DNA from: Photobacterium rosenbergii
GTDB lineage: Bacteria > Pseudomonadota > Gammaproteobacteria > Enterobacterales > Vibrionaceae
Assembly: GCF_003026455.1 (NCBI RefSeq)
Contig: NZ_PYMB01000028.1
Coordinates: 1 to 52,369, forward strand
Reading direction: 5' to 3'
Length of the DNA stretch: 52,369 bases
Shown: piece by piece, positions 15,553 through 23,831 of the stretch
Position numbering within the stretch: position 1 is the stretch's first letter
Layout of the letters: the number at the start of each line of letters is the position of its first letter
The notes under the pieces: model-generated
Databases searched by the model: none
Told to the model about the DNA's origin: nothing
The model's input: the letters and a program-made list of their open reading frames with translations, nothing else
Program-made: the position numbers and the translations under genes

Positions 15553-16593
15553 TTACAGGATCTCCACCTGCTCTTCGCCTTCGTTAGCGTTAGCAATGTG
15601 GCCTAGTAGCCATGCTTGCTCGCCTTCGGCATTTAGGATGCTGATTGCTTGCTCTGCCTGCTCTTTTGGCAGGGCAATCACCAGACCAACACCACAGTTG
15701 AAGGTACGGTACATCTCGTACGTGTCCACGTTACCAGCTTGCTGTAGCCAGTTGAATACCGCAGGCCACTGCCAGCTGTTACCATCAACGACTGCCTTGG
15801 CACCTTCAGGAAGTACGCGCGGGATGTTTTCCCAGAAGCCACCACCTGTGATGTGGGAAATCGCGTGAACATCACAGCTTTCCATCATCTTCAGGGTCGA
15901 CTTAACGTAGATTTTAGTTGGCTCTAGTAGGTGCTCAGATAGGGCTTTGCCTTCTAGCTCCTGGCTTAGGTCAGCATTTGAAACCTCAATGATCTTACGG
16001 ATCAGCGAGAAGCCGTTCGAGTGTGGACCGCTTGAAGCGACAGCGATAAGTGCATCGCCTTCTGCCACTTTGCTGCCATCAATGATGTCAGCTTTCTCAA
16101 CCACACCGACACAGAAGCCGGCAACATCGTAGTCTTCGCCGTGGTACATGCCAGGCATTTCAGCGGTTTCACCACCGATTAGTGCACAGCCAGACTGGAT
16201 ACAACCTTCACCGATACCGGCTACTACGTCAGCTGCTGTATCAACGTCCAGCTTGCCTGTTGCGTAGTAATCAAGGAAGAACAGTGGCTCGGCACCTTGT
16301 ACGATCAAATCGTTGACACACATAGCAACCAGATCGATACCGATAGTGTCGTGCTTGTTCAGATCCATTGCCAGGCGCAGTTTTGTTCCAACACCGTCTG
16401 TACCAGATACCAAAACTGGCTCTTTGTACTTGGTCGGCAGGCTGCACAATGCGCCAAAGCCGCCAATACCGCCCATCACTTCTGGACGGTGGGTGCGTTT
16501 TACCACCCCTTTAATACGATCAACTAATGCATTACCTGCATCGATATCAACACCAGCATCTTTGTAGCTAAGAGAAGAGTTATTGCCGCTCAC
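15553..16593 (-). CDS. purM: Phosphoribosylformylglycinamidine cyclo-ligase (AIR synthetase)
   Basis: The 346-residue cytoplasmic enzyme closes the imidazole ring, FGAM plus ATP to AIR. Typical blocks are SYKDAGVDIDAGNALVDRIK at the N terminus, SGTDGVGTKLRLA, GGETAEMPGMY and the HITGGGFWENIPRVLP near residue 250. Translation starts at a GTG (16591-16593) with GAGGA about seven bases upstream. It leads the purMN operon, and a PurR box lies 64 bases upstream. upp diverges from the same region. Confidence 0.97.
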   Translation of the reverse strand: MSGNNSSLSYKDAGVDIDAGNALVDRIKGVVKRTHRPEVMGGIGGFGALCSLPTKYKEPVLVSGTDGVGTKLRLAMDLNKHDTIGIDLVAMCVNDLIVQGAEPLFFLDYYATGKLDVDTAADVVAGIGEGCIQSGCALIGGETAEMPGMYHGEDYDVAGFCVGVVEKADIIDGSKVAEGDALIAVASSGPHSNGFSLIRKIIEVSNADLSQELEGKALSEHLLEPTKIYVKSTLKMMESCDVHAISHITGGGFWENIPRVLPEGAKAVVDGNSWQWPAVFNWLQQAGNVDTYEMYRTFNCGVGLVIALPKEQAEQAISILNAEGEQAWLLGHIANANEGEEQVEIL

Positions 16594-16656
16594 AGGAGTT
16601 TCCTCAACGTATTAAAGTAAAAAAGCGGGGGTATGATAACAGCAGTCAGGGCGGAA

Positions 16657-16672
16657 AGGAAAACGTTTGCGT
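16657..16672. promoter_or_regulatory. PurR operator upstream of purM
   Basis: AGGAAAACGTTTGCGT matches the 16-base PurR consensus ANGCAANCGNTTNCNT with one mismatch (A for C at position 4). It lies upstream of the purM GTG start, the expected place for repression by PurR with hypoxanthine or guanine. Confidence 0.75.
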
Positions 16673-16743
16673 CAATATTTGTCACTGGGTGTTTCCTGAG
16701 CAAATAACAGCTGCACCCCTACCAGAGCGTAAATGGTCTAGTG

Positions 16744-16749
16744 TATAAT
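16744..16749 (+). promoter_or_regulatory. Candidate -10 box of upp
   Basis: An exact TATAAT lies about 40 bases before the upp start. No good -35 box is seen 17 bases upstream, so the promoter is incomplete by eye. Confidence 0.5.
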
Positions 16750-16787
16750 AGTGCGATTTTTTGAAATTTATTTGCCAGGAGTCAGAG

Positions 16788-17414
16788 ATGAAAGTCGTTG
16801 AGGTTAAACACCCACTAGTAAAACATAAGATTGGTCTTATGCGCGAAGGTGACATCAGCACTAAGCGTTTCCGTGAACTAGCAACGGAAGTTGGCAGCTT
16901 GCTGACGTATGAAGCGACTTCAGACTTCGAAACAGAAAAAGTTACCATTGAAGGCTGGAATGGTCCAGTTGAAATTGATCAGATCAAAGGTAAAAAAGTC
17001 ACAGTTGTGCCAATTCTTCGTGCCGGCCTAGGCATGATGGACGGCGTACTTGAGCATATGCCAAGTGCCCGTATCAGTGTGGTTGGTATCTACCGTGACG
17101 AAGAAACACTTGAGCCAGTTCCTTACTTCAACAAGCTAGCATCTAACATCGACGAGCGTATCGCGCTGGTTGTTGACCCTATGCTGGCAACGGGTGGCTC
17201 TATGATTGCTACTCTAGACTTGCTGAAAGAGCAAGGCTGTAAGCAGTTCAAAGTTCTAGTGTTGGTGGCCGCGCCTGAAGGTATTGCAGCGCTTGAGAAA
17301 GCACACCCAGATGTCGAGCTATACACTGCCGCTATCGATGAGAAGCTAAACGACAAGGGCTACATCGTACCGGGTCTTGGCGATGCGGGTGACAAAATCT
17401 TCGGTACTAAATAA
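16788..17414 (+). CDS. upp: Uracil phosphoribosyltransferase
   Basis: The 208-residue salvage enzyme makes UMP from uracil and PRPP. The PRPP loop VVDPMLATGGSM (about residues 128-139) and the uracil-binding C terminus YIVPGLGDAGDKIFGTK are present. The ATG at 16788 has AGGAG seven bases upstream and gives the family start MKVVEVKHPLV; an in-frame TTG 27 bases earlier is rejected. The permease gene uraA is convergent downstream, whereas E. coli has upp-uraA in one operon. Confidence 0.97.
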   Translation: MKVVEVKHPLVKHKIGLMREGDISTKRFRELATEVGSLLTYEATSDFETEKVTIEGWNGPVEIDQIKGKKVTVVPILRAGLGMMDGVLEHMPSARISVVGIYRDEETLEPVPYFNKLASNIDERIALVVDPMLATGGSMIATLDLLKEQGCKQFKVLVLVAAPEGIAALEKAHPDVELYTAAIDEKLNDKGYIVPGLGDAGDKIFGTK

Positions 17415-17438
17415 CTTCTAAAGCACCGCTGAAAAAAC

Positions 17439-17468
17439 AAAAAGCCGGATTGTTATCCGGCTTTTTTT
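17439..17468 (+). terminator. Terminator of upp
   Basis: AAAAAGCCGGAT and ATCCGGCTTTTT form a 12-bp stem with a TGTT loop and a run of T. Confidence 0.94.
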
Positions 17469-17487
17469 ATGTGCTCGATACCTAAAC

Positions 17488-17526
17488 TAACCGGGTATGG
17501 GGTCATTAACACCTGGTACCCGGTTA
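17488..17526. repeat. Inverted repeat between upp and uraA
   Basis: TAACCGGGTA (17488-17497) and TACCCGGTTA (17517-17526) are perfect 10-base arms around 19 bases. It lies just past the uraA stop and may help end the uraA transcript, though no T run follows on that strand. Confidence 0.6.
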
Positions 17527-17538
17527 ACGGTTTATCGT

Positions 17539-18789
17539 TTATTTGTCTGACGCTTCCATTTGAGCATTATCGACCACATGGTTCTCACCAAGGTCATCCG
17601 GCAAGATAAGGTTCAGCAGGATTGCCACAATACCGCACAAGCTCACACCCTGTAGGCTGAACTCGCCGATACCGAAAGCCATACCACCGATACCAAATAC
17701 CAGTGTTACCGCCACAATGACTAGGTTACGAGCCTTGTGCAAGTCAACTTGGTTTTTGATCAGGGTATTGAGGCCAACGGTGGCAATTGAGCCAAACAGC
17801 AGGATCATAATACCGCCCATTACCGGCACAGGGATGGTTTGCAGCACGGCACCTAGCTTACCGACAAACGCCAGAACCAGTGCTGTGACAGCAGCATAGG
17901 TCATGATCACGGGATTAAAGGCTTTGGTCAGCATTACGGCACCGGTCACCTCTGAGTAAGTGGTGTTTGGCGGCGCGCCGAACATCGAAGCAGCCATTGT
18001 TGCTACCCCGTCACCTGCCATGGTGCGGTGCAGGCCTGGTTTTTTCAGGTAGTCTTTACCGGTGACGTTAGAAATAGCCAGCATATCGCCAACGTGCTCA
18101 ACGGCAGGGGCAATGGCAACTGGGATCATGAATAGCACGGCATTGATGTTGAACTCAGGGAAAGTGAAGTTAGGTAGCGCTAACCATGCAGCCTGCTGCA
18201 CTGGTGTGAAGTCAACCACGCCGAAGCCAAGACTAACTAAGTAGCCTGCCACAATACCAGCCATAATCGGGACAAGCTTGAAAAAGCCTTTGGCAAAGAC
18301 GCTGAAGCCGATGGTCACAAGCAGTGAAATCGCTGAGATCCATAAAGCAGCATCCCCGTTGACCAACTGCACTGCACCATCACCGGTTTTACCCAGCGCC
18401 ATGTTGACCGCCGCTGGTGCCAGTCCCAAGCCGATAACCATGATCACCGGGCCAACCACAACCGGTGGTAGCAGTTTATGGATAATCGCTACGCCGCGCA
18501 CCTTGATGATGGCACCCATACAAACGTAGATTACACCGGCCATCATTAGGCCACCCATGGTCGCAGGGATCCCCCAGGTTTGTACGCCATACATAATAGG
18601 GGCAATAAAAGCAAAAGAGGAGGCGAGGAAGATAGGGACGGAGCGTTTGGTGATGACTTGAAAGAGGAGAGTACCGATACCGGCACCAAAGAGGGCAACG
18701 TTAGGATCCAGCCCGGTAAGAAGCGGTACCAGAACCAATGCACCAAATGCAACGAAAAGCATTTGGGCACCCTGTAATATCTGCATCAT
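17539..18789 (-). CDS. uraA: Uracil permease (NCS2 family)
   Basis: The 416-residue proton-uracil symporter of the inner membrane has about 14 hydrophobic segments. Family motifs include the VGPVIMVIGLGLAP region of the NCS2 signature, PVAIAPAVEHVGD with the substrate/proton Glu near residue 236, and FGAPPNTTYSEVTGAV with the second key Glu. It works with Upp in uracil salvage but is convergent to it here. The hda gene that follows uraA in E. coli is not present. Confidence 0.96.
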   Translation of the reverse strand: MMQILQGAQMLFVAFGALVLVPLLTGLDPNVALFGAGIGTLLFQVITKRSVPIFLASSFAFIAPIMYGVQTWGIPATMGGLMMAGVIYVCMGAIIKVRGVAIIHKLLPPVVVGPVIMVIGLGLAPAAVNMALGKTGDGAVQLVNGDAALWISAISLLVTIGFSVFAKGFFKLVPIMAGIVAGYLVSLGFGVVDFTPVQQAAWLALPNFTFPEFNINAVLFMIPVAIAPAVEHVGDMLAISNVTGKDYLKKPGLHRTMAGDGVATMAASMFGAPPNTTYSEVTGAVMLTKAFNPVIMTYAAVTALVLAFVGKLGAVLQTIPVPVMGGIMILLFGSIATVGLNTLIKNQVDLHKARNLVIVAVTLVFGIGGMAFGIGEFSLQGVSLCGIVAILLNLILPDDLGENHVVDNAQMEASDK

Positions 18790-19082
18790 GGTTGATTTCC
18801 ACCCTGTCTGTAAAAAAAATCGCGGAATGTTATCACAGGGGCAACCGTTTACCTACGGCTAATCGGCAAAATGTGCCAAAAAAGGATCTCAGCATAATTT
18901 TGTGATGTATGTAATGAAATCTTACAGAACATTGACGTTGATTATTGTCATATAGCAAAGACTTATAAAAAGTTAGGAACAGAAAAATACAATTGAATGA
19001 TTTTTTTGTGTTCGTAGCAGTTGCCCCGCAAGATATGTTCAATTTATGATCGGGCATTAACTTTAGTGATAATGAGTACTTT

Positions 19083-20339
19083 ATGTTGCGTATTGCATTA
19101 CTTTTCTTGGCACTTTTGGCTTTGCCGTTGAAGGCAGCCACGGTGACTAACCTTTATCAGGCGCAGGTTGCCTTGCCTGATACGGATCGCCAATCCGAAC
19201 AAGCAGCCAGGAAGCAGGCCCTAGAGCAGGTACTGATCAAGGTATCGGGGCAGAGTGACATCGTTGAGAACGAAGTCGTTGCCAAAGCGCTTGGAAGCAG
19301 TAGCCAATACGTCAGCCAGTTCAGCTATGCCAACCGAGATGGCCAGCGCACCTTGCTGCTGACTTTTGATCGTAGCCGTATCCGTACCCTGCTGACTCAG
19401 GCCAACTCAACCTTCTGGAGTGAACAGCGCCCGAGTGTGTTGGTATGGTTGGTGGAAGATGCTAACCGCAGCCGTAACATTATCTGGGATCAGTCTAATA
19501 ACGATTTAGCCAAGCTTATCCAGAGCGAAGGCGATCGCCGCGGTGTGCCCGTGATGATGCCAATCGGTGATTTTGAAGATGTCACGGCTATCAGCACGCC
19601 AGATATCTGGGGTGGCTTTGTCCAGCCGATCGCAACAACTAGCCAACGCTACCAGCCGCAAGCCGTGCTTGTGGTACGTGCCCGCCAGCAAGATGACGAA
19701 CAAGTTGCGCTGAATTGGCAGCTTTACAGTGGAAATATCGACCAGCTTGCCCGTAACCAGGTCGCTCCATCCGAAGGCCGTAACAGCGGTGAAACGGTGA
19801 CAGCGGTCGGCCAGATGGTCGATAGCGTGTCCGATATCCTTGGGGCTAAATATGCAGTGCCGCTAGGTGGCGATACCAGTGGTCAGTTGGCAGTAGTAGT
19901 TGAGAATATCCAATCATCGAAAGATTTCTTTACCTTGGAGCGTTTGATCACCAACCTGACATCGGTAGCCGGAGTGAATGCTTACCGTATTCAGGGAAAC
20001 CGTGTTGAGTTTACGGTTCAACTGCTAAGTACTGAAGATGTGTTCCAGCGTGAACTGAGCCAGGACAGCCGCCTATCAGCGGTCACTGCGCCAGTGGCGG
20101 AGCAGTATGAACCTGCACCACAGCCAGAAGGTATGCTGCGAGCAACTGATATCTCGACTCAGGCCCCAGCAGATCAGCCAGCCCCAGAGGGTGATGAGTC
20201 ATCAGAGGTAGATGTTTCTGGCACCGAACAACTGGATGGTGAGCCACAAGCTGTGAATACGCAGCTCGAAGTAAAGCCAGCCAAACAGGCAGCGGTCTTT
20301 AGCTGGTCGAATTCAGCGTCAACATCGGTTGCGCTGTAA
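19083..20339 (+). CDS. DUF2066 domain-containing secreted protein, function unknown
   Basis: The 418-residue product has a signal peptide (about 1-19, ending LPLKA) and the DUF2066 region (about 20-320) with ARKQALEQVLIKVSGQSDIV near the start. The last 80 residues are a low-complexity tail rich in Pro, Glu, Gln and Ala, probably unstructured. DUF2066 is found in gammaproteobacteria, beside hda in several genomes as I recall. The role is unknown; location is periplasmic or envelope. It ends at a hairpin terminator followed by a 7-base tandem repeat. Confidence 0.85.
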   Translation: MLRIALLFLALLALPLKAATVTNLYQAQVALPDTDRQSEQAARKQALEQVLIKVSGQSDIVENEVVAKALGSSSQYVSQFSYANRDGQRTLLLTFDRSRIRTLLTQANSTFWSEQRPSVLVWLVEDANRSRNIIWDQSNNDLAKLIQSEGDRRGVPVMMPIGDFEDVTAISTPDIWGGFVQPIATTSQRYQPQAVLVVRARQQDDEQVALNWQLYSGNIDQLARNQVAPSEGRNSGETVTAVGQMVDSVSDILGAKYAVPLGGDTSGQLAVVVENIQSSKDFFTLERLITNLTSVAGVNAYRIQGNRVEFTVQLLSTEDVFQRELSQDSRLSAVTAPVAEQYEPAPQPEGMLRATDISTQAPADQPAPEGDESSEVDVSGTEQLDGEPQAVNTQLEVKPAKQAAVFSWSNSASTSVAL

Positions 20340-20370
20340 GTGGCAGCCTAAGCAAATTATTGTGACATTA

Positions 20371-20399
20371 AAAAACGGTGGCCAAGGCCACCGTTTTGT
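20371..20399 (+). terminator. Terminator of the DUF2066 gene
   Basis: AAAACGGTGGCC pairs with GGCCACCGTTTT and is followed by GTTT. It is adjacent to the tandem repeat. Confidence 0.88.
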
Positions 20400-20404
20400 T
20401 TATC

Positions 20405-20446
20405 ACGCCTAACGCCTAACGCCTAACGCCTAACGCCTAACGCCTA
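20405..20446. repeat. Heptanucleotide tandem repeat (ACGCCTA)6
   Basis: Six perfect copies of ACGCCTA run head to tail between the DUF2066 terminator and the stop codon of DUF2069, ending three bases before that stop. It is outside coding sequence. Seven-base units can change number by strand slippage. Confidence 0.95.
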
Positions 20447-20449
20447 GCG

Positions 20450-20875
20450 CTATTGCCCTTCATGGCGGGCCCTTTCCTCTTTTTCGACCAGGGAGAGCTT
20501 TTTCAGCTTGAGGCCCAACTCCCTGCCACGGTGGCGGGCAAACAAAATATTGGCTATGAAAGCTGCAGTTGTCAGTGATAACTCAATCAGTGCCAGCCAG
20601 CGCTCACCGTCATCGATCCACAAGATGGTCAGGGCATGGAGGAAATAGAACATCAGGATGAAGTTGGCCCAGGCATGAGTATAAGGCTTGCCCGCTAAAA
20701 TCCCCTTGAGCGGAAGTAGCAAGGGAGCCATCCAGACCAGCGCCATTACCATGTTATTGAGGTGTGGGTGCGGGGAAAGGCTGGCTTGCCATAAGGCTAC
20801 CCAAGCCAATAGGCCTAGGTTGCTGGAAACGGCGCTATAGCGTAGCAAGCGCGTTTTTTTCTGCATGACGGTCAT
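20450..20875 (-). CDS. DUF2069 family inner-membrane protein
   Basis: A 141-residue protein with about four transmembrane helices (roughly residues 14-32, 42-60, 68-88 and 92-112) and a highly charged C-terminal tail, LKLKKLSLVEKEERARHEGQ. It fits DUF2069, whose function is not known. AGGA lies eight bases before the first ATG (20873-20875); a second in-frame ATG three codons later is less well placed. It follows the WrbA-like gene by five bases, so the two are likely one transcript. Confidence 0.82.
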   Translation of the reverse strand: MTVMQKKTRLLRYSAVSSNLGLLAWVALWQASLSPHPHLNNMVMALVWMAPLLLPLKGILAGKPYTHAWANFILMFYFLHALTILWIDDGERWLALIELSLTTAAFIANILFARHRGRELGLKLKKLSLVEKEERARHEGQ

Positions 20876-20880
20876 GACTT

Positions 20881-21462
20881 CTATCCTTGTAATTTGCAGG
20901 CAGTTTCCGCCAGACGTTTACCACAGGCTTGGGCCAATTCACACTCTTCTGCACTCAACTGGCGCGATTGCTCATGGTTGAGGTGAGAAGGGCCGTAGGG
21001 AGTCCCTCCTGTTCCGGTTGTATGCAACGCCGGCTCTGAATAGGGTAGGCCGACAATCAACATGCCGTGATGCAGCAGCGGTAGCATCATCGATTGCAGG
21101 GTGGTTTCCTGTCCCCCGTGCATTGACGAAGAGGCGGTGAACACACAAGCCGGTTTGCCGATCAGGGTACCGCTCAGCCACTCGGCGCTGGTTGAGTCAA
21201 TAAAATGCTTGAGCGGCGCGGCCATGTTGCCAAACCGGACCGGGCTACCGAGAGCCAGCCCTGCACATTGCTGCAGGTCGGTTTTGGTCACTAGCGGATC
21301 ACCTGTGGCTTCAAGCTGCAGTTGACCGTCAGCGCCAAGCTCGGCGACAGTGCGCAATACAGCCTCGCAGCCAGCAACCTGCTCGATACCACGAGCAATT
21401 TGCCGCGCCAGCTGGCGAGTGGAGCCGTGGCGGCTGTAATACAACACGAGAATGCTATGCAT
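20881..21462 (-). CDS. WrbA-like NAD(P)H:quinone oxidoreductase (flavodoxin fold)
   Basis: The 193-residue protein has the FMN phosphate loop YYSRHGSTRQLA (about residues 8-19) and the WrbA-type segments GSPVRFGNMAAPLKHFIDST and TASSSMHGGQETTL. WrbA proteins carry out two-electron quinone reduction with FMN. It is a little shorter than E. coli WrbA. It is closely spaced behind the ArsC-like gene and ahead of DUF2069, so the three probably form an operon. Confidence 0.88.
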   Translation of the reverse strand: MHSILVLYYSRHGSTRQLARQIARGIEQVAGCEAVLRTVAELGADGQLQLEATGDPLVTKTDLQQCAGLALGSPVRFGNMAAPLKHFIDSTSAEWLSGTLIGKPACVFTASSSMHGGQETTLQSMMLPLLHHGMLIVGLPYSEPALHTTGTGGTPYGPSHLNHEQSRQLSAEECELAQACGKRLAETACKLQG

Positions 21463-21477
21463 AAGCGCCTCGAGAGA

Positions 21478-21828
21478 TTAAAGGATGTCTAGGACTTGCT
21501 CTGGTGGGCGGCCCATGGCTGCACGGTCACCGTTAACGACAATAGGGCGCTCAATCAGTTTCGGATTGGCCGCCATTGCATCAATCAGTTGCTGCTCGGT
21601 GATGTCTGCGCCTCCAAGCTCCAACTCTTTGTACAGGGCTTCTTTGGTGCGCATCATCTCGCGAGCTGAGGTGTAGCCCAGCTGGCTCAACAAGGTTTGG
21701 ATCTGCTCGGCTGAAGGGGTGTCATCGAGGTATTTGACGATGGTTGGGGTGATCCCTTTCTCTTCTAATAGCGCAAGGGTCTGGCGGCTTTTTGAGCAAC
21801 GCGGGTTATGGTAAATGGTGACTGACAT
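21478..21828 (-). CDS. arsC: ArsC/Spx family glutaredoxin-like arsenate reductase, YfgD-like
   Basis: The 116-residue thioredoxin-fold protein has the HNPRCSKSRQTL motif with the redox Cys11, and the C-terminal RPIVVNGDRAAMGRPPEQVLDIL of ArsC. The ATG at 21828 is chosen because GGAAG precedes it and the family begins MSVTIYHNPRCSKS; the longer frame upstream reads into intergenic DNA. E. coli yfgD sits next to bepA, as here. Whether it reduces arsenate is not certain; no ars regulator or pump is nearby. Confidence 0.92.
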   Translation of the reverse strand: MSVTIYHNPRCSKSRQTLALLEEKGITPTIVKYLDDTPSAEQIQTLLSQLGYTSAREMMRTKEALYKELELGGADITEQQLIDAMAANPKLIERPIVVNGDRAAMGRPPEQVLDIL

Positions 21829-21958
21829 GGTACTTCCTTCTAAAAGGTAACCGGCGTGCTGGTCACGCCGGTTACAAATTGTTTTGATGATGTTGCCCCA
21901 TTGTAGAACAGCTGTCATCAAGAAGGAATGCTAGGCTCCCTGTTCTTTGAGAGCGCGA

Positions 21959-23413
21959 TCAGAGATTAGCAAAGCGCTGTCTGGCCAATCGAAGCTGATC
22001 TATCCGGGCATCATAGCGGGCCTGATCCAGTGAATTGACTTCAACAATTTGGCTAGCTTGGATATACATCTGGATAGCCTTTTCCCATGCCCCGCGTAGG
22101 GCAAGCAATTCGGCCCTGGCTGCGAGTTCGGCATCCCGGCGGCCATTGGCAGCCTGCGCCTGTGCTAACAAGTGCCAACCGTTAGGATCTTCCGGGTTGT
22201 CATAGGTATAGCGGGTAAGGATTGGGATACTCTCATTGTTACGATCCGCTTCCTGAAGGGCATTGGCCAGGTTCAGGCGTAATACCTTGTTGTTAGGGTT
22301 AGCCCTCTGTGCTGCTTCTAGGCGGTTGATGGCACGGTCATATTTCTTCTGATGCAGGTCGAGATCAGTGGCCGAGTCGATATAGAAACGGTTATTTGGC
22401 TCTTTGGCTAATAGCGGATCAAGCAAGGCATGGGCTTTCTCGTATTGCTCTGAATCGATATAGACCAGCGCCTTTCCGTAGGCGATAGCATCCTTGGTTA
22501 CGGCATTGCTCCGCTTCTCCTGGCGTTCGAACCAGTCAAGGGCTGCACTACTGTCGATACCGGCATAGCGGGCGACGATCCGGGACCTTGCCAACTGGTA
22601 GCGCTTCGAGGTTGCGACTTGCCGGGCCGGGAATTGGTTGGCGCGGCTGCGGCTATCCGTTATACGGGACTCTGGCAATGGGTGAGTCAGCAACATTGGT
22701 GGAGGCGTACTGACATAGCGGTACTGGTCAGCGAGACGGCCAAAGAAACGTGGCATGGCCTGCACATCAAAGCCGGCTTTGGACAAAGTGGCTATACCGA
22801 TCCGGTCAGCTTCTTTTTCATTGCTACGGGTGTAGTTGATTTGGCCCTGAGCCGATGCTGCCGTCGTCGCATGTATCGCTGCGATACCGGCTTCCGGTGA
22901 TGCAATGGCTAGCATCATGGAACCAATTAGTGCAGCCAATGTGGCCGGTGATTTCCTCGCCTGATCTTCCATACTGCGGGCAAGGTGGCGCTGGGTGACG
23001 TGGGCGATTTCGTGCGCCACAACCGAGGCTAATTCACTTTCGGTTTTAGCATGGAGGAATAACCCGGAATGGATAGCAACATGGCCGCCGAAGAAAGCGA
23101 AGGCATTGATATCCCGGTTCTGGATCATGAAAAAGTTGAACGGGGTTCGGACATCGTTGGCGTTGGCGACGAGGCGGTGACCAAGATCACTAATATATTC
23201 GGATAGGAGCGGGTCGCTAATCACTGGCATACTAGCCCGGATCATTCGCATATAAGCGTCGCCGTATTCCATTTCCTTTTCAATGCTGAGCGTTGCCGCT
23301 GCCGCCGTGCCGATATCGGGCAGGCTGCTCAAATCGTTGGCCGGAGCCGCAATGCTAGTGCCAAGTAGAGCACTGATAAGAAGATAGGCTGGCGCCTTAG
23401 CAAATCGAAACAT
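21959..23413 (-). CDS. bepA: Beta-barrel assembly-enhancing protease BepA
   Basis: The 484-residue periplasmic M48 metalloprotease and chaperone handles stalled outer-membrane proteins such as LptD. A signal peptide (about 1-23) precedes the protease domain with HEIAH (His134, Glu135, His138), the third zinc ligand Glu201 in NEKEADRIG and a regulatory His244 in LLTHPLPESR. TPR repeats fill residues 280-460. All catalytic residues match E. coli BepA (YfgC). It has its own start region divergent from the TusA-like gene. Confidence 0.95.
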   Translation of the reverse strand: MFRFAKAPAYLLISALLGTSIAAPANDLSSLPDIGTAAAATLSIEKEMEYGDAYMRMIRASMPVISDPLLSEYISDLGHRLVANANDVRTPFNFFMIQNRDINAFAFFGGHVAIHSGLFLHAKTESELASVVAHEIAHVTQRHLARSMEDQARKSPATLAALIGSMMLAIASPEAGIAAIHATTAASAQGQINYTRSNEKEADRIGIATLSKAGFDVQAMPRFFGRLADQYRYVSTPPPMLLTHPLPESRITDSRSRANQFPARQVATSKRYQLARSRIVARYAGIDSSAALDWFERQEKRSNAVTKDAIAYGKALVYIDSEQYEKAHALLDPLLAKEPNNRFYIDSATDLDLHQKKYDRAINRLEAAQRANPNNKVLRLNLANALQEADRNNESIPILTRYTYDNPEDPNGWHLLAQAQAANGRRDAELAARAELLALRGAWEKAIQMYIQASQIVEVNSLDQARYDARIDQLRLARQRFANL

Positions 23414-23569
23414 AGTAATAATTGATACCGCCTTCTGTTGCGTGTTCCTGCATTCGCACTACTGCGAGGCTAAATCTTTCCTGAATAACGCTGTTTTTCA
23501 CTAAGGTCAGACAGCGAAACCTTTGACAGGTTTCTTTTTTGTCGTTCGAATGTCCTTTACAATAACCTG

Positions 23570-23824
23570 ATGGATGATATTTGTCAGTATACCGGAATGG
23601 AACCTGTATTGCTTAATTTGACGACGGAACGCTGCCCGATGGCATTGCTATTGGCAAAAAGGGCGGCCCAGTCGCTTAATGTGGGCGACAAGCTAGAAAT
23701 TCATATCACTGACACAGGGGCACGGCAGGATATTCCCCGCTACCTCTCAAACCATGGCTTTATCATTGATGTACAGTTGGACAACCGACAGGTACTTGAA
23801 ATTATTGTGACCAAAAGGCAGTAA
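23570..23824 (+). CDS. TusA/SirA-family sulfurtransferase-like protein
   Basis: An 84-residue protein with the TusA fold pattern. The active-site segment reads TERCPMALLLAKR: the cysteine and first proline are kept, but the second proline of the usual CPxP is Ala. It is therefore a paralogue of uncertain function, probably not TusA itself. Two starts are possible, the ATG at 23570 without SD and an ATG at 23597 (MEPVLLNL). It lies seven bases before the perM-like gene and is likely co-transcribed with it. Confidence 0.82.
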   Translation: MDDICQYTGMEPVLLNLTTERCPMALLLAKRAAQSLNVGDKLEIHITDTGARQDIPRYLSNHGFIIDVQLDNRQVLEIIVTKRQ

Positions 23825-23831
23825 ACATTTT

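Noticed and set aside
20405..20446. CRISPR array or telomere-like repeat
   Set aside because: The units are 7 bases with no spacers; TTAGGCG on the other strand is only a chance likeness to telomere repeats.
21829..21921. N-terminal extension of ArsC
   Set aside because: The added residues have no family match and the SD fits the internal ATG at 21828.
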